This document shows, one piece after another, positions 1-8,638 of a stretch of DNA of 21,696 nucleotides (the first letter of the stretch is position 1; each line of letters starts with the position of its first letter). The notes under the pieces were generated by a model. It searched no databases. It was not told the origin of the DNA and saw nothing but the letters and a program-made list of their open reading frames with translations. The position numbers and the translations under genes were made by a program. Origin of the DNA: a virus; IMG/VR virus record IMGVR_UViG_3300020424_000038, positions 1 to 21,696 of that record. One strand, written 5' to 3'.

Positions 1-1345
1 GTCTATAATAACAGATAGATTAAAGTTAGCTATCGTAGACAAGATTGTAACAATTATGGAAGATGCAACAGATCCTACGTACATAGGATTTGCTAAGTCA
101 GAAGTATGGAACGATTCTGATACTGCACCCACACCTTTAAACAATTTAAACGAAGAAAGAAAGTTTAGAAATGGTTTACAGAGTGTAAAAAAAGTTGCAG
201 GAGTTTCTACTGTAGTTCCAAGAGTAAATTGGATAAGTGGAACAACATATGTAGGTTGGGACGATCAAACAGTAGGATATGGTTCCAGTTCTTTTTACGT
301 ATTAACTGAAAACTTTGGAGTTTACATTTGTCTAAGAGGTGGAAAAAATAATTTAGGAGCTGCTGTTCCTTCTACTGTACAGCCTACAGGATCTAATAAT
401 GATCCTTTTGAAACTGCTGATGGTTACGTTTGGAAATTTTTATATACCATAACAGAGAATGAAGCTCGAAAATTTATGACGGCATCATTTATGCCAACAA
501 GAATAATACCATCAATTGATTCTAACTCTAGCGGTGCTCATATAAGACAATTTGAGATTCAGAATGAAGCTGATAAACGACAAATAACTCAAATTATTGT
601 TACCAATGGTGGAAGTGGTTATACATCACCTCCTACAGTTTTAATTACGGGTGATGGAGATAGTTCTTTTACCGCGGTTTCAACTATCGATAGTAACTCT
701 GGTACAGTTACAAAAATAGAATTCGGCAATGATTCAACTACATTAGACTATGCTCAAGGATATACTAATGCTACAATTAGATTATCAGGCGGTGGTGGAT
801 CTGGTGCTACTGCAAGAGCAGTAATAAGCCCACCTGATGGTTGGGGAAAAAATGCGAAGTTTGACTTAAAAACATCTGCATTATGTGTACATTGTAGAGT
901 TGAAGGTAGTGATTCTGATTTTATTACAGGACAAGATTTTAGACAAGTAGCAATACTAAAAGGAGTTCAAAAAACCGCTAATGATTCAGCATTCACTGGT
1001 TTAACTGGTAGTTGTCTAAAACATTTAACACTTTCATCAATTACTCAAGTGTTTTCATCTGATAAACTTATAGTTGGTACAACTACTGGTGCAAAAGCGT
1101 TAGTTGATAAGATTGATTCTAACAAAGTATTTTATCATCAAAATGATGAAACTGGATTTGTACCATTTTTAAACGGTGAACAACTTACAGAAAGTAATGG
1201 CAGTGGCGTTGGAGTTATTGATTCTGCACTAATATCTCCTTTAATTAACACCGCTTCCGCTAGATTACATTACTTAAATAATAGAACGCCAGTCGATAGA
1301 ACATCGTCTCAAAACGAAGACATAAAAATTATTTTACAAATTTAA
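1..1345 (+). CDS. 8: Baseplate wedge subunit gp8 (T4-like), 5' end cut by window edge
   Basis: The reading frame is open from base 2, so the ATG at 56 is internal; 447 residues are visible and, judged against T4 gp8, only a few N-terminal residues seem missing. In T4, gp8 is a dimeric protein of the baseplate wedge, assembled with gp6, gp7, gp10 and others. Family marks are visible in order: a YIGFAKSEVWND segment (T4 has FGRSEPW), VVPRVNW, DGYVWKFLYTI (T4 YVWEYLFEI), GQDFRQVAIL (T4 GFRQISII), and the C-terminal LHYLNNRTPVDR then QNEDIKIILQI, which parallels the T4 ending MIYMENRPPI...EEINILFTF. Between about nt 600 and 835 there is an inserted Gly-rich module with a GGSGYTSPPTVLITG motif, absent from T4 gp8 but of a kind common in marine T4-like phages. 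Another insert with TTGAKALVDKIDSNK lies near nt 1080-1210. The next gene starts 10 nt after the stop. The assignment is firm. Confidence 0.9.
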   Translation, partial: SIITDRLKLAIVDKIVTIMEDATDPTYIGFAKSEVWNDSDTAPTPLNNLNEERKFRNGLQSVKKVAGVSTVVPRVNWISGTTYVGWDDQTVGYGSSSFYVLTENFGVYICLRGGKNNLGAAVPSTVQPTGSNNDPFETADGYVWKFLYTITENEARKFMTASFMPTRIIPSIDSNSSGAHIRQFEIQNEADKRQITQIIVTNGGSGYTSPPTVLITGDGDSSFTAVSTIDSNSGTVTKIEFGNDSTTLDYAQGYTNATIRLSGGGGSGATARAVISPPDGWGKNAKFDLKTSALCVHCRVEGSDSDFITGQDFRQVAILKGVQKTANDSAFTGLTGSCLKHLTLSSITQVFSSDKLIVGTTTGAKALVDKIDSNKVFYHQNDETGFVPFLNGEQLTESNGSGVGVIDSALISPLINTASARLHYLNNRTPVDRTSSQNEDIKIILQI

Positions 1346-1355
1346 GAGTTTATAA

Positions 1356-4300
1356 ATGCCAACTACATTAACTGAAAATTTATTTGCGACAAAGTACAAA
1401 GACGACTATCAAGACAGTCATGGCTTTCACAGAATATTATTTAATCCTAGAAGAGCTCTTCAAGCAAGAGAACTTATACAATTACAAACTATCATACAAA
1501 AAGAAATTGAAAGATTTGGAAAAAATATATTTAAAGAAGGTTCAGCTGTTAATCCTGGTGGATTAGTCATAAACAGCAATTATGAATTTATTAAAATAAC
1601 TGATCCAACTTTTCCAACAGATATTATAGGAACAGAATTTACTGGTCAGACATCTGGTGTCATAATAAAAGTATTAAATACCGTTGCTACAGAAGGATCA
1701 GATCCGAATACGTTATACGTAAGATATACAAACAGTATAGCAGGAACATCAGGTAATACTCCGATTAGAGTTACACCAGGTGAGCAATTAACATCTAATG
1801 TTGGTGCTTCAAATATGACGGTGCAAACAATCAATACCGCTTCTAATCCAGCAGTAGGTGCTGGGGTTAGAGTTAGTATTGGTGCGAGTGACTTCTTTGT
1901 ACAAGGATTTTTTGTAAGTGTAGATGCTCAATCATTAATTATATCAAAGTATGATAAGTCCAAATCAGTTGACATCGGATTCAAAGTTACACAAGATATA
2001 GTAAATGTTAATGATGATGTTAATTTATTTGATAATCAAGGTGGATCATTAAATCAAACAGCACCTGGAGCAGATAGATTTAGAATTAAACTTTCATTAG
2101 TAACTCAAGATTCTATTGTTGCAGGTGAAACATTTGTACCTATTGCAAAGATAGAAAATTCTAGAATTATTGAAACAAACAACGGTCAAAACTCTTATAA
2201 CAGAATAAATGATATTATAGCGCAAAGAACAAAGGAAGAGTCTGGAAATTATATTGTTGATCCTTTTACAGTTTCATATGATTCTGCAGATGTTTCTAAT
2301 TTACAACTTACAGTAAGTGAAGGTACAGCATATGTTAATGGTTATAGAGTTAATAATCCAACACCAACAAAAATAAACGTACCAAGATCTACAGATACTA
2401 TACCATTTAATAATCAGCCTGTTTCTATTTCATTTGGAAATTTTATTATAGCTTCTAGTGCAAAAATTACTGCTGATATGATATCCGCTCATACTAAATT
2501 AAATATATCAACTCATGCCTCGAATCCTGCAGGAAGTATAATAGGATCTGCCAGAGTGAGATCTTTAGAAAAACTTACTGATGGAACATTTAAAGTCTTC
2601 TTATTTGATGTTAAAATAAACTCAGGATCTAACTTTAGAGCAGCGAGAACAATAGGAACATCTGCAAATCAAACTTTTATTTTAAAAACAAAAACTGATA
2701 CAAACAATAATGTTGTAGCAGAACTTTTTGAAGCTGATAATGAAAAATTATTATTTCAATTACCTTCAGTAAGACCGTCATCAATTTCTGATATCAATGT
2801 GGCTGTTCAAAGGATATTTGAAGGTACAACCGATTCAGTTGGTAACCTTGGTATAAACCTGACTGCACCTGGTGAAACTTTTACATTAACCTCTGATTGG
2901 TTAGCTTTTAGATCAGATAGTGGTCCTGAGATTACAATGCCAAGTATTCCTACTGGAAATGCTACTGCAGCATCTAGTGTTAGTACTAATATGCCAAATA
3001 AACAAATAACGGTTTTTGGTTATGTTAATAAGGCTTCAGCTGGAGCAAAAGGTAAATCAATTACTACCAGAACCGTTACTGGTACTGCTGCCGTTGAATC
3101 TGATGGAATGGGCAACTCAATAACGGCTTTAGCGCTGGGTGCGAATGATATAATCAGTATCACTTCTATTAACAAAGATAGCGCCAGTGGAATAGATGTT
3201 ACGCATATGTATGATCTCGATAATGGGCAAAGAGATGCATACTATCAACAAGGTAAGGTTGTTCTTAAAAATGAATTTTCTAATCCTGGATCTGTGGTGG
3301 TAGCATGTCAACATTATGTTCATACAACTACTGGTGACTTTTATAATGTTAACTCATACAATACTACAGCGTATTCTGACATTCCAGAGTTTACTTCCAA
3401 AACTGGTGATGTAATTAAACTTAGAGACGTTTATGACTTCAGACCATCAAAAGATGTTAATGGTGGGTTTACAGGATCTGGCCATAGGATTATCGGTCTT
3501 CCAAAAAATACTACAACTTTAACTTCAGATAATACTTATTTTAAACCTAGAAACGATAAGATTACAATTACAGAAACTGGTGATATTAAGGTTATACAAG
3601 GATCTTCATCTTTAACTCCAAAATTTCCAGAAACGCCAACAAACTCACTAGAACTATATAGAGTAAAAATGGGTGCGAATACTCTTAATGGTGAAGATGT
3701 TTCATATGATTTGATAGAGGCAAAAGGCTTTACGATGAAAGACATCGGAAAGATTGAAAAAAGAATTGAAAGAATAGAAGAATTACATAGTCTCAGCATA
3801 TTAGAACTTGATACTAATAAGCTTTCTGTAACTGATTCATCTGGAAATGAAAGAGTTAAAGTTGGATTTTCAGTAGATAACTTTAAAGATCAAGCGCAGT
3901 CAGCAATTACTAGCTCTCAATATAGCGCTTCAATAGATCCAAAAGATCATTCGTTACATCCTGCATATTATGAAAATAATATAGGACTAGTTTATGATTC
4001 AGATGATACTGATACATCAGGTGTTATAAGAAAAGGTGATAACGTTTACATCGACTTTATTGATTCTGCTGAAATTGAGCAACTTCAAGTTTCAAAAGCA
4101 ATTGATATAAACTCATTTGATATATTTCAATTTAACGGGCATATTAGGTTATCTCCATCTTCAGATGATTTCAGAGATAAATTTAAGTCTGGAACAAAGT
4201 CTATTTCTGGTGCTAATACTCTTTCAAAAGATGAAAATACACTTTGGGAAAGTTGGAAATGGAATTGGATTGGAACAAGCTTTGATGGAACAGTAACTGA

Positions 4301-6455
4301 AGAAGAAACCCATGAAGGTACAAATAGTAGATCATTTGGTAATAATACCTCACAATTATTAAATAGTGGCCTAGAAGCTGTGGAAAAAACTATTGTTAAT
4401 AGAGTTGTATCTTCTGAGACAATAAGAAAAGTAATAGATGATCGTGTTGTTGATATTGCTATCATTCCTTTTATTAGATCAAGACTTGTACATTTCGAAG
4501 CAATTGGTATGAGACCAAATACTCGAGTCTTTCCTTTCTTTGATAATATTGATGTATCAGCTTTTTGTAGAGAAGAAACATTTATTTTTCATGGCGCTGA
4601 TTCAGATGGTGCAGAATTTGGTAACACTCAAGGTGCGGCGACTGCTCATCCATCAGGAAGTACAAACTTAACAACAGATGCTGAGGGAAAGGTTTCTGGA
4701 ACATTCTTTATCCCAAATACTCCACAGATAAGTTTCAGAGCTGGTGTAAGAGAATTTAAACTTCTTGATATCACAACATCAGATGAAAGTAATGCTTCAA
4801 CAAGAGCAGTTGCTTTGTATAACTCATCAGGAACTATTGAAAGAAATAGAACTAATGTTATATCAACAAGACATATATCTGTTTTAGGATCAGACACAAA
4901 TATTTTATCAGATAGAGTTATTGGAACTTCTGACACCAGAGGAAGAATCGATCCACTTGCACAGTCTTTCTTTGTTAATAATGAAACTGGAATGTTTGTA
5001 TCTTCAATAGATCTTTTCTTTAAGGCAAAAGACGCTGACTTGCCTGTATGGATTCAAATTATGCCAATAATAAATGGTGCACCATCAAGAGAAGTTATAG
5101 TTCCAGGATCTACAAAATATCTTTCACCAGCATCTATTAATATTTCAGATAATGGATCTATAGCCACAACATTTCGGTTTGATGAACCTTTATTTCTTGA
5201 TTCATTTACAGAATATGTTATTGCGGTGCAGTCCGATAGTAAGGACTATAAGGTTTGGGCTGGAAAAACTGGTGACCTTATTGTTGGATCAACTCAAGAA
5301 AGAGTTTCAAAGAGAACTATTATAGGTGCTCTTTATCTTCCACAAAACACTTATAAGTGGGAACCAGTTTATGATATGGATCTTAAGTTTAGGATTAACA
5401 GATGCAAATTTACAACTGGAAATCATACAGCAATATTAAATAATGCTACACTACCAGAAAGATTACTTCCAGGTAATCCAATTGATGTGACATCAGGATC
5501 TGCTGAAGTAAAAGTTAATATGAAGAATCACGGATTGAATGTAGGTGATTCAGTTGTATTAAAGAACATGGGAACAATTGGTGGAATTGCTTTTGGTGCA
5601 AGTCAAACTGTGACCATAACAAAAATATCTGGTGATTGTTATTTCTTTAATGCGGGTGGAACAGCAACTTCCACTACTTCTGGTGGGGGATTAGATGTTA
5701 CATCAACAGTTAACTATCAGTATGACTTAATAGTACCATACGTTGAAAATCTTATTCCACAGAATACTAGTGTAGTTGCTCAAATGAAACAAACAACAGG
5801 TAAATCATTAGCAGGAGCTGAAACACCTTACATTAAGGACACTTCTTATTCTGATGTTACGTTAAAAGATAATAATTTTCTTTCAGCTCCGAGAGTTGTT
5901 ACGCATGCGGGTAAGGCTACAAAATCTGCTCAAATGAAGATTACCATGTCATCTAGTAATGATTATGTTTCACCAATCGTTGACTTACAAAGAAGTTCAT
6001 TAATACTTGTAGGAAACAGAATTGACAATCAAGCTAGCAGTGCTGCTGCAGGATTTAATGTTTCATATCCTTATGTTGAAGAAACTGATAAAACAGCTGG
6101 GACTCATCTATCTAAGCATGTTACTAAACCAGTAACGTTATTATCTGATGCTGTAGGATTAAAAGTACTACTAAGTGCTAATAGACCTTCAGTTGCAGAT
6201 TTTGATCTTTATTATAAAGCAATAACAGAAGATCAATTACTAGATAATATCTCTTGGACATTAGCTTCTAAAACAGCAAATGTTGCAAGTGATGAAAATA
6301 AAGACGTATTTAGAGAGTATACATACTTAATAGGTGGTGATAATGGTTCACTACTACCATTTACAACATTTCAACTTAAGATCGTGATGAGAACAACTAA
6401 CTCAAGCTTGGTTCCCATCATAAAAGATTTAAGAGCAATAGCTTTAGGAGTCTAA
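1356..6455 (+). CDS. Large virion structural protein, DUF4815 family (1699 aa)
   Basis: The N-terminus, with YQDSHGFHRILFNP and RALQARELIQLQTII followed by FGKNIFKEGSAV, is the signature of DUF4815, a domain of phage tail/baseplate proteins that often follows gp8 in marine T4-like phages. A short charged helix (IGKIEKRIERIEELHS, about residues 790-810) may form a coiled coil. Around residues 1035-1070 comes the conserved block RSRLVHFEAIGMRPNTRVF with PFFDNIDVSAF, and near residue 1198 the block DPLAQSFFVNNETGMF, both typical of this family. Near residues 1385-1445 a small module with NHGLNVGDSVVL and a Gly-rich end looks like a beta-rich insertion found in many phage fibres. No membrane segment or signal peptide is seen, as expected for a virion part. 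It probably forms part of the baseplate periphery or links fibres to it; that role is inferred from family and position. TATAAATG overlapping the start codon looks accidental. Confidence 0.85.
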   Translation: MPTTLTENLFATKYKDDYQDSHGFHRILFNPRRALQARELIQLQTIIQKEIERFGKNIFKEGSAVNPGGLVINSNYEFIKITDPTFPTDIIGTEFTGQTSGVIIKVLNTVATEGSDPNTLYVRYTNSIAGTSGNTPIRVTPGEQLTSNVGASNMTVQTINTASNPAVGAGVRVSIGASDFFVQGFFVSVDAQSLIISKYDKSKSVDIGFKVTQDIVNVNDDVNLFDNQGGSLNQTAPGADRFRIKLSLVTQDSIVAGETFVPIAKIENSRIIETNNGQNSYNRINDIIAQRTKEESGNYIVDPFTVSYDSADVSNLQLTVSEGTAYVNGYRVNNPTPTKINVPRSTDTIPFNNQPVSISFGNFIIASSAKITADMISAHTKLNISTHASNPAGSIIGSARVRSLEKLTDGTFKVFLFDVKINSGSNFRAARTIGTSANQTFILKTKTDTNNNVVAELFEADNEKLLFQLPSVRPSSISDINVAVQRIFEGTTDSVGNLGINLTAPGETFTLTSDWLAFRSDSGPEITMPSIPTGNATAASSVSTNMPNKQITVFGYVNKASAGAKGKSITTRTVTGTAAVESDGMGNSITALALGANDIISITSINKDSASGIDVTHMYDLDNGQRDAYYQQGKVVLKNEFSNPGSVVVACQHYVHTTTGDFYNVNSYNTTAYSDIPEFTSKTGDVIKLRDVYDFRPSKDVNGGFTGSGHRIIGLPKNTTTLTSDNTYFKPRNDKITITETGDIKVIQGSSSLTPKFPETPTNSLELYRVKMGANTLNGEDVSYDLIEAKGFTMKDIGKIEKRIERIEELHSLSILELDTNKLSVTDSSGNERVKVGFSVDNFKDQAQSAITSSQYSASIDPKDHSLHPAYYENNIGLVYDSDDTDTSGVIRKGDNVYIDFIDSAEIEQLQVSKAIDINSFDIFQFNGHIRLSPSSDDFRDKFKSGTKSISGANTLSKDENTLWESWKWNWIGTSFDGTVTEEETHEGTNSRSFGNNTSQLLNSGLEAVEKTIVNRVVSSETIRKVIDDRVVDIAIIPFIRSRLVHFEAIGMRPNTRVFPFFDNIDVSAFCREETFIFHGADSDGAEFGNTQGAATAHPSGSTNLTTDAEGKVSGTFFIPNTPQISFRAGVREFKLLDITTSDESNASTRAVALYNSSGTIERNRTNVISTRHISVLGSDTNILSDRVIGTSDTRGRIDPLAQSFFVNNETGMFVSSIDLFFKAKDADLPVWIQIMPIINGAPSREVIVPGSTKYLSPASINISDNGSIATTFRFDEPLFLDSFTEYVIAVQSDSKDYKVWAGKTGDLIVGSTQERVSKRTIIGALYLPQNTYKWEPVYDMDLKFRINRCKFTTGNHTAILNNATLPERLLPGNPIDVTSGSAEVKVNMKNHGLNVGDSVVLKNMGTIGGIAFGASQTVTITKISGDCYFFNAGGTATSTTSGGGLDVTSTVNYQYDLIVPYVENLIPQNTSVVAQMKQTTGKSLAGAETPYIKDTSYSDVTLKDNNFLSAPRVVTHAGKATKSAQMKITMSSSNDYVSPIVDLQRSSLILVGNRIDNQASSAAAGFNVSYPYVEETDKTAGTHLSKHVTKPVTLLSDAVGLKVLLSANRPSVADFDLYYKAITEDQLLDNISWTLASKTANVASDENKDVFREYTYLIGGDNGSLLPFTTFQLKIVMRTTNSSLVPIIKDLRAIALGV

Positions 6456-6456
6456 T

Positions 6457-6666
6457 ATGAAATTAGTAAGAATAGGAAAAGATTTAGTGAAAGATGAAGA
6501 AACTGGAGCTATACTTAATACTAATGAGCAAGAAATAGAAAAGGCAAAGAAAGTCAAAGAAGCAAAAGAAGCTGAAAAAGATGAAATTGCACAGTTAAAA
6601 GACGATGTGAGTGAGTTAAAAGATATGATGAAACAACTATTAGAAAAGATGAACAACGATGGCTAG
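6457..6666 (+). CDS. Small charged coiled-coil protein (69 aa), unknown function
   Basis: The gene starts one nucleotide after the stop of the DUF4815 gene, with an AGGAG ribosome site at 6446-6450, so translation is probably coupled. The protein begins MKLVRIGKDLVKDEETGA and from about residue 23 becomes almost entirely Lys/Glu/Asp/Ala with spaced Leu and Met (EIAQLKDDVSELKDMMKQLL), a pattern expected of a single amphipathic coiled-coil helix. Its last 8 nt overlap the start of the next gene. Small proteins of this kind are common beside virion genes in T4-like marine phages, but I do not recognise a specific function. It could be a minor virion component or an assembly helper for the neighbouring fibre protein. 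A minus-strand frame covering the same bases is a codon-bias shadow. Confidence 0.75.
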   Translation: MKLVRIGKDLVKDEETGAILNTNEQEIEKAKKVKEAKEAEKDEIAQLKDDVSELKDMMKQLLEKMNNDG

Positions 6667-7114
6667 AAAAACTTTTGTAGATTTAAGCGATACGCTTAAT
6701 GCATTTAGAGTTAAAACTAATGTTATATCATTTAACGTTGGAGACTTGGATAGTCTTCATTCTAGTTTACCTGATTCTGATTTAGTACAAGCAATAAATC
6801 ATTTAAGACTAACAGATTCTTCCCTTCAAGCTGGGGTGGATAGTAATCACGCACAGATTTTGACCGTAAAAGCTGGAGTAGATAGTAATCAAGCACAAAT
6901 TATTGGTAATGATTCTGATATTGCTGCTTTAAATTTATATACTGGATTTGGTGGCGGTGGCGGAACATCATTGCAACAGCAAATACTTAATAATGATTCT
7001 GATATTTTAGCTTTGCAGACTGCCGTTGATGTAAGAACAGTTCAACTTAGTATATTGAAATCTGATGGATCATTGGTAAAAAGGATTTTTGGTTTCTCTG
7101 ATTCAGGAGATTAA
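6659..7114 (+). CDS. Small fibre-like virion protein with Asp-Ser repeats (151 aa)
   Basis: The N-terminus MARKTFVDLSDTLNAFRVKT is followed by a region in which short units repeat: AGVDSNHAQILTVK then AGVDSNQAQIIGND (about residues 58-85), and later NDSDIAALN and NDSDILALQ. A Gly run (GFGGGGG, about residues 97-103) looks like a hinge. The repeats place hydrophobic residues at regular spacing, as in trimeric coiled-coil shafts of phage fibres, and they match the style of virion proteins in marine T4-like phages. Eight Asp-Ser dipeptides occur in 151 residues. The start overlaps the upstream gene by 8 nt, and the next gene begins two nucleotides after the stop, so the three genes are likely co-translated. 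I infer a minor tail or fibre component; no enzyme motif is present. Confidence 0.72.
   Translation: MARKTFVDLSDTLNAFRVKTNVISFNVGDLDSLHSSLPDSDLVQAINHLRLTDSSLQAGVDSNHAQILTVKAGVDSNQAQIIGNDSDIAALNLYTGFGGGGGTSLQQQILNNDSDILALQTAVDVRTVQLSILKSDGSLVKRIFGFSDSGD
6830..6913 (+). repeat. Two 42-bp tandem repeat units inside the 151-aa fibre-like gene
   Basis: Two adjacent 42-nt units start at 6830 and 6872, each encoding a 14-residue unit beginning AGVDSN(H/Q)AQI. The DNA copies differ at several positions, many of them silent (for example GGGGTG versus GGAGTA), so the duplication is not very recent and the peptide appears to be under selection. Confidence 0.8.
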
Positions 7115-7116
7115 TT

Positions 7117-8151
7117 ATGGCTTTTAGAAGACCACTTGTAATAAAAGGTGACGCTCTTCATGAAATGAGTGATTCTGATATTGCTCTTATAAGAAATAGA
7201 GTGATAGTCAATCATGGAAGAGATCAGGGTTTTAGATTAAGTGTTGTCAATACAAACATAGGCACATTAAATAGCATGATTGATACACGTAAGAAGTCAG
7301 GTGCTATTTCTCAAGTTGATTCTGCGCAAGCAACACCGGTAACGACAGAGCCAACAACATATAGAAGAATATTACATAGTGTTGATGGCGGAGGATACAT
7401 TAGTGATACAACAAAAATAGATTATCCAGTCTATTATGAAAGTGATGGTAATCCTTTAAACATGAAAATCAGAGCTATGACTGATTCTGATTTTAGAGAT
7501 ACTTTTATAAGACCTGTTATTAATGATCTCGTTGATGGAACAACAGGGAATAATCGTCAAGGAGTTTATTTTATAACTCAAGATAGTACTGCAACTGGAG
7601 TCTTAAGTACCGTTCCAGTTTTTATTGATACACTTTTCGATGCTAATACATATGCAGGAGGTTTAGCAGGAAATTTAAATTTTCCAGAAGACAGTGATCA
7701 GCCAATAATTAATGCAAAATATTATCTCGGTAGAGTTCCTACGGACTCGAGTCTAGCGCCACTTAATAGCTCTAATTATTTTCCAATGTTGAAAATTGAT
7801 CCTGATTCAGGAGGAAGTGGAACTAATTCTCATATCAGACTAAAAGAAATGGATAGTAGTACTTTAGACCATTATCTACTAACATCATTAAATTATACTG
7901 AGGCTTTTGATAGTCATGGATATAAATTAAGATATGCCATTGATCCAGCAAATGATTTTACTGGAAATCAAGTAGGTACTGCTATAACAGATAAAGCTCT
8001 GATGAATCAAAAAGTATTTTCAGGCCCTGGTGCAGGAGGTGGCGGTGAACAATATTTTCAATATTTACCTTATGGTGCTTTAGGTGACTCAGCTGGTGCA
8101 GGACTACCAGGTGTTGTAAGAACATATAAATTAAAAATAAGAAGAGAATAA
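7117..8151 (+). CDS. Virion structural protein (344 aa), T4-like marine phage type
   Basis: The start is supported by an AGGAG at 7105-7109, eight nucleotides before the ATG. The N-terminus reads MAFRRPLVIKGDALHEMSDS; the conserved-looking middle contains VDGGGYISDTTKIDYPVYY and MTDSDFRDTFIRPVINDLVD. A Gly-rich stretch (GPGAGGGGEQYFQYLPYGAL) lies near the C-terminus, and the protein ends in a basic tail (YKLKIRRE). There is no signal peptide, membrane helix or enzyme motif. About ten Asp-Ser dipeptides are present, as in the neighbouring fibre proteins. I recognise the style of a virion structural protein seen next to baseplate and fibre genes in marine T4-like phages, but not a specific name. 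Its position between a fibre-like gene and the glycosyltransferase cassette is consistent with a tail or whisker component. Confidence 0.72.
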   Translation: MAFRRPLVIKGDALHEMSDSDIALIRNRVIVNHGRDQGFRLSVVNTNIGTLNSMIDTRKKSGAISQVDSAQATPVTTEPTTYRRILHSVDGGGYISDTTKIDYPVYYESDGNPLNMKIRAMTDSDFRDTFIRPVINDLVDGTTGNNRQGVYFITQDSTATGVLSTVPVFIDTLFDANTYAGGLAGNLNFPEDSDQPIINAKYYLGRVPTDSSLAPLNSSNYFPMLKIDPDSGGSGTNSHIRLKEMDSSTLDHYLLTSLNYTEAFDSHGYKLRYAIDPANDFTGNQVGTAITDKALMNQKVFSGPGAGGGGEQYFQYLPYGALGDSAGAGLPGVVRTYKLKIRRE

Positions 8152-8167
8152 TTATTATGGATATATT

Positions 8168-8638
8168 ATGGCAATTTTTTCAAAAACTCATGTAAACGCT
8201 TATTTTATAGATAATAAAAAAAATCAGATAGAAGTTATCTATAAAAACGAATCAGGACAAAATATCCCTTATAACATACCAGTCAATTGGAGTCATCCAG
8301 ACTTTCAAGAGGTTATTAGATTATACCCTCTAGAAGAGTTAGAGCGAAAGTGGGATAATGCTCATGACATACGAAGTTGGAACCCTGAAGCTCGATTACG
8401 AAAAGCATTAGATAAAAAAATTAAAGAAGAAACAGAACCAGTTACTGATGCTTATCAAGTGTTAAGATTTTTAGAAAAAAATTCAACTGACATGAAATAT
8501 TTGTTTCCCTTTAAAGTCAAAGTACTATCATTACCCGTTATAAAAGAAGCTGATCAAGACATCAAAAATAAAATACAAAAAGCAAAAAACATGTATTCTG
8601 TAATTGGAATAATAGGAGAAGTTTTAAGTGGCGAATAA
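8168..8638 (+). CDS. Unknown protein (156 aa) heading the glycosyltransferase cassette
   Basis: I do not recognise this protein. It begins MAIFSKTHVNAYFIDNKKNQ, continues with strand-like sequence (IEVIYKNESGQNIPYNIPVN), and is then mainly helical and charged: YPLEELERKWDNAHDIRSWN, KALDKKIKEETEPVTDAYQV. A hydrophobic C-terminal stretch near VIGIIGEVL is too short for a confident membrane helix. It has no signal peptide and few Asp-Ser dipeptides, unlike the virion proteins before it. Its stop overlaps the next start by 11 nt, tying it to the glycosyltransferase genes. The ATG at 8168 has no good Shine-Dalgarno; a 12-codon frame starting at the ATG at 8157 and ending at 8195 overlaps it and may feed ribosomes to it. 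It could be a partner or adaptor of the cassette or a small virion protein. Confidence 0.65.
   Translation: MAIFSKTHVNAYFIDNKKNQIEVIYKNESGQNIPYNIPVNWSHPDFQEVIRLYPLEELERKWDNAHDIRSWNPEARLRKALDKKIKEETEPVTDAYQVLRFLEKNSTDMKYLFPFKVKVLSLPVIKEADQDIKNKIQKAKNMYSVIGIIGEVLSGE

Noticed and set aside
56-58. ATG at 56 as the true start of gp8
   Set aside because: The same frame is open back to base 2, and the upstream residues (IITDRLKLAIVDKI) match the expected N-terminal helix region of gp8, so the gene is cut by the window edge.
1351-1358. TATAAATG resembling a late promoter at the start of the DUF4815 gene
   Set aside because: It overlaps the ATG itself, so a transcript starting about six nucleotides after it would lack the start codon; one mismatch in AT-rich DNA is expected by chance.
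3129-4936. Several minus-strand frames of 64-112 aa opposite the DUF4815 gene
   Set aside because: They lie opposite a well-supported protein, lack ribosome sites and have Ser/Ile/Phe-rich shadow composition caused by codon bias of the + strand gene.
6444-6656. Minus-strand 70-aa frame opposite the coiled-coil gene
   Set aside because: It is a Phe/Ser-rich mirror of the Lys/Glu-rich helix on the + strand, with no independent support.
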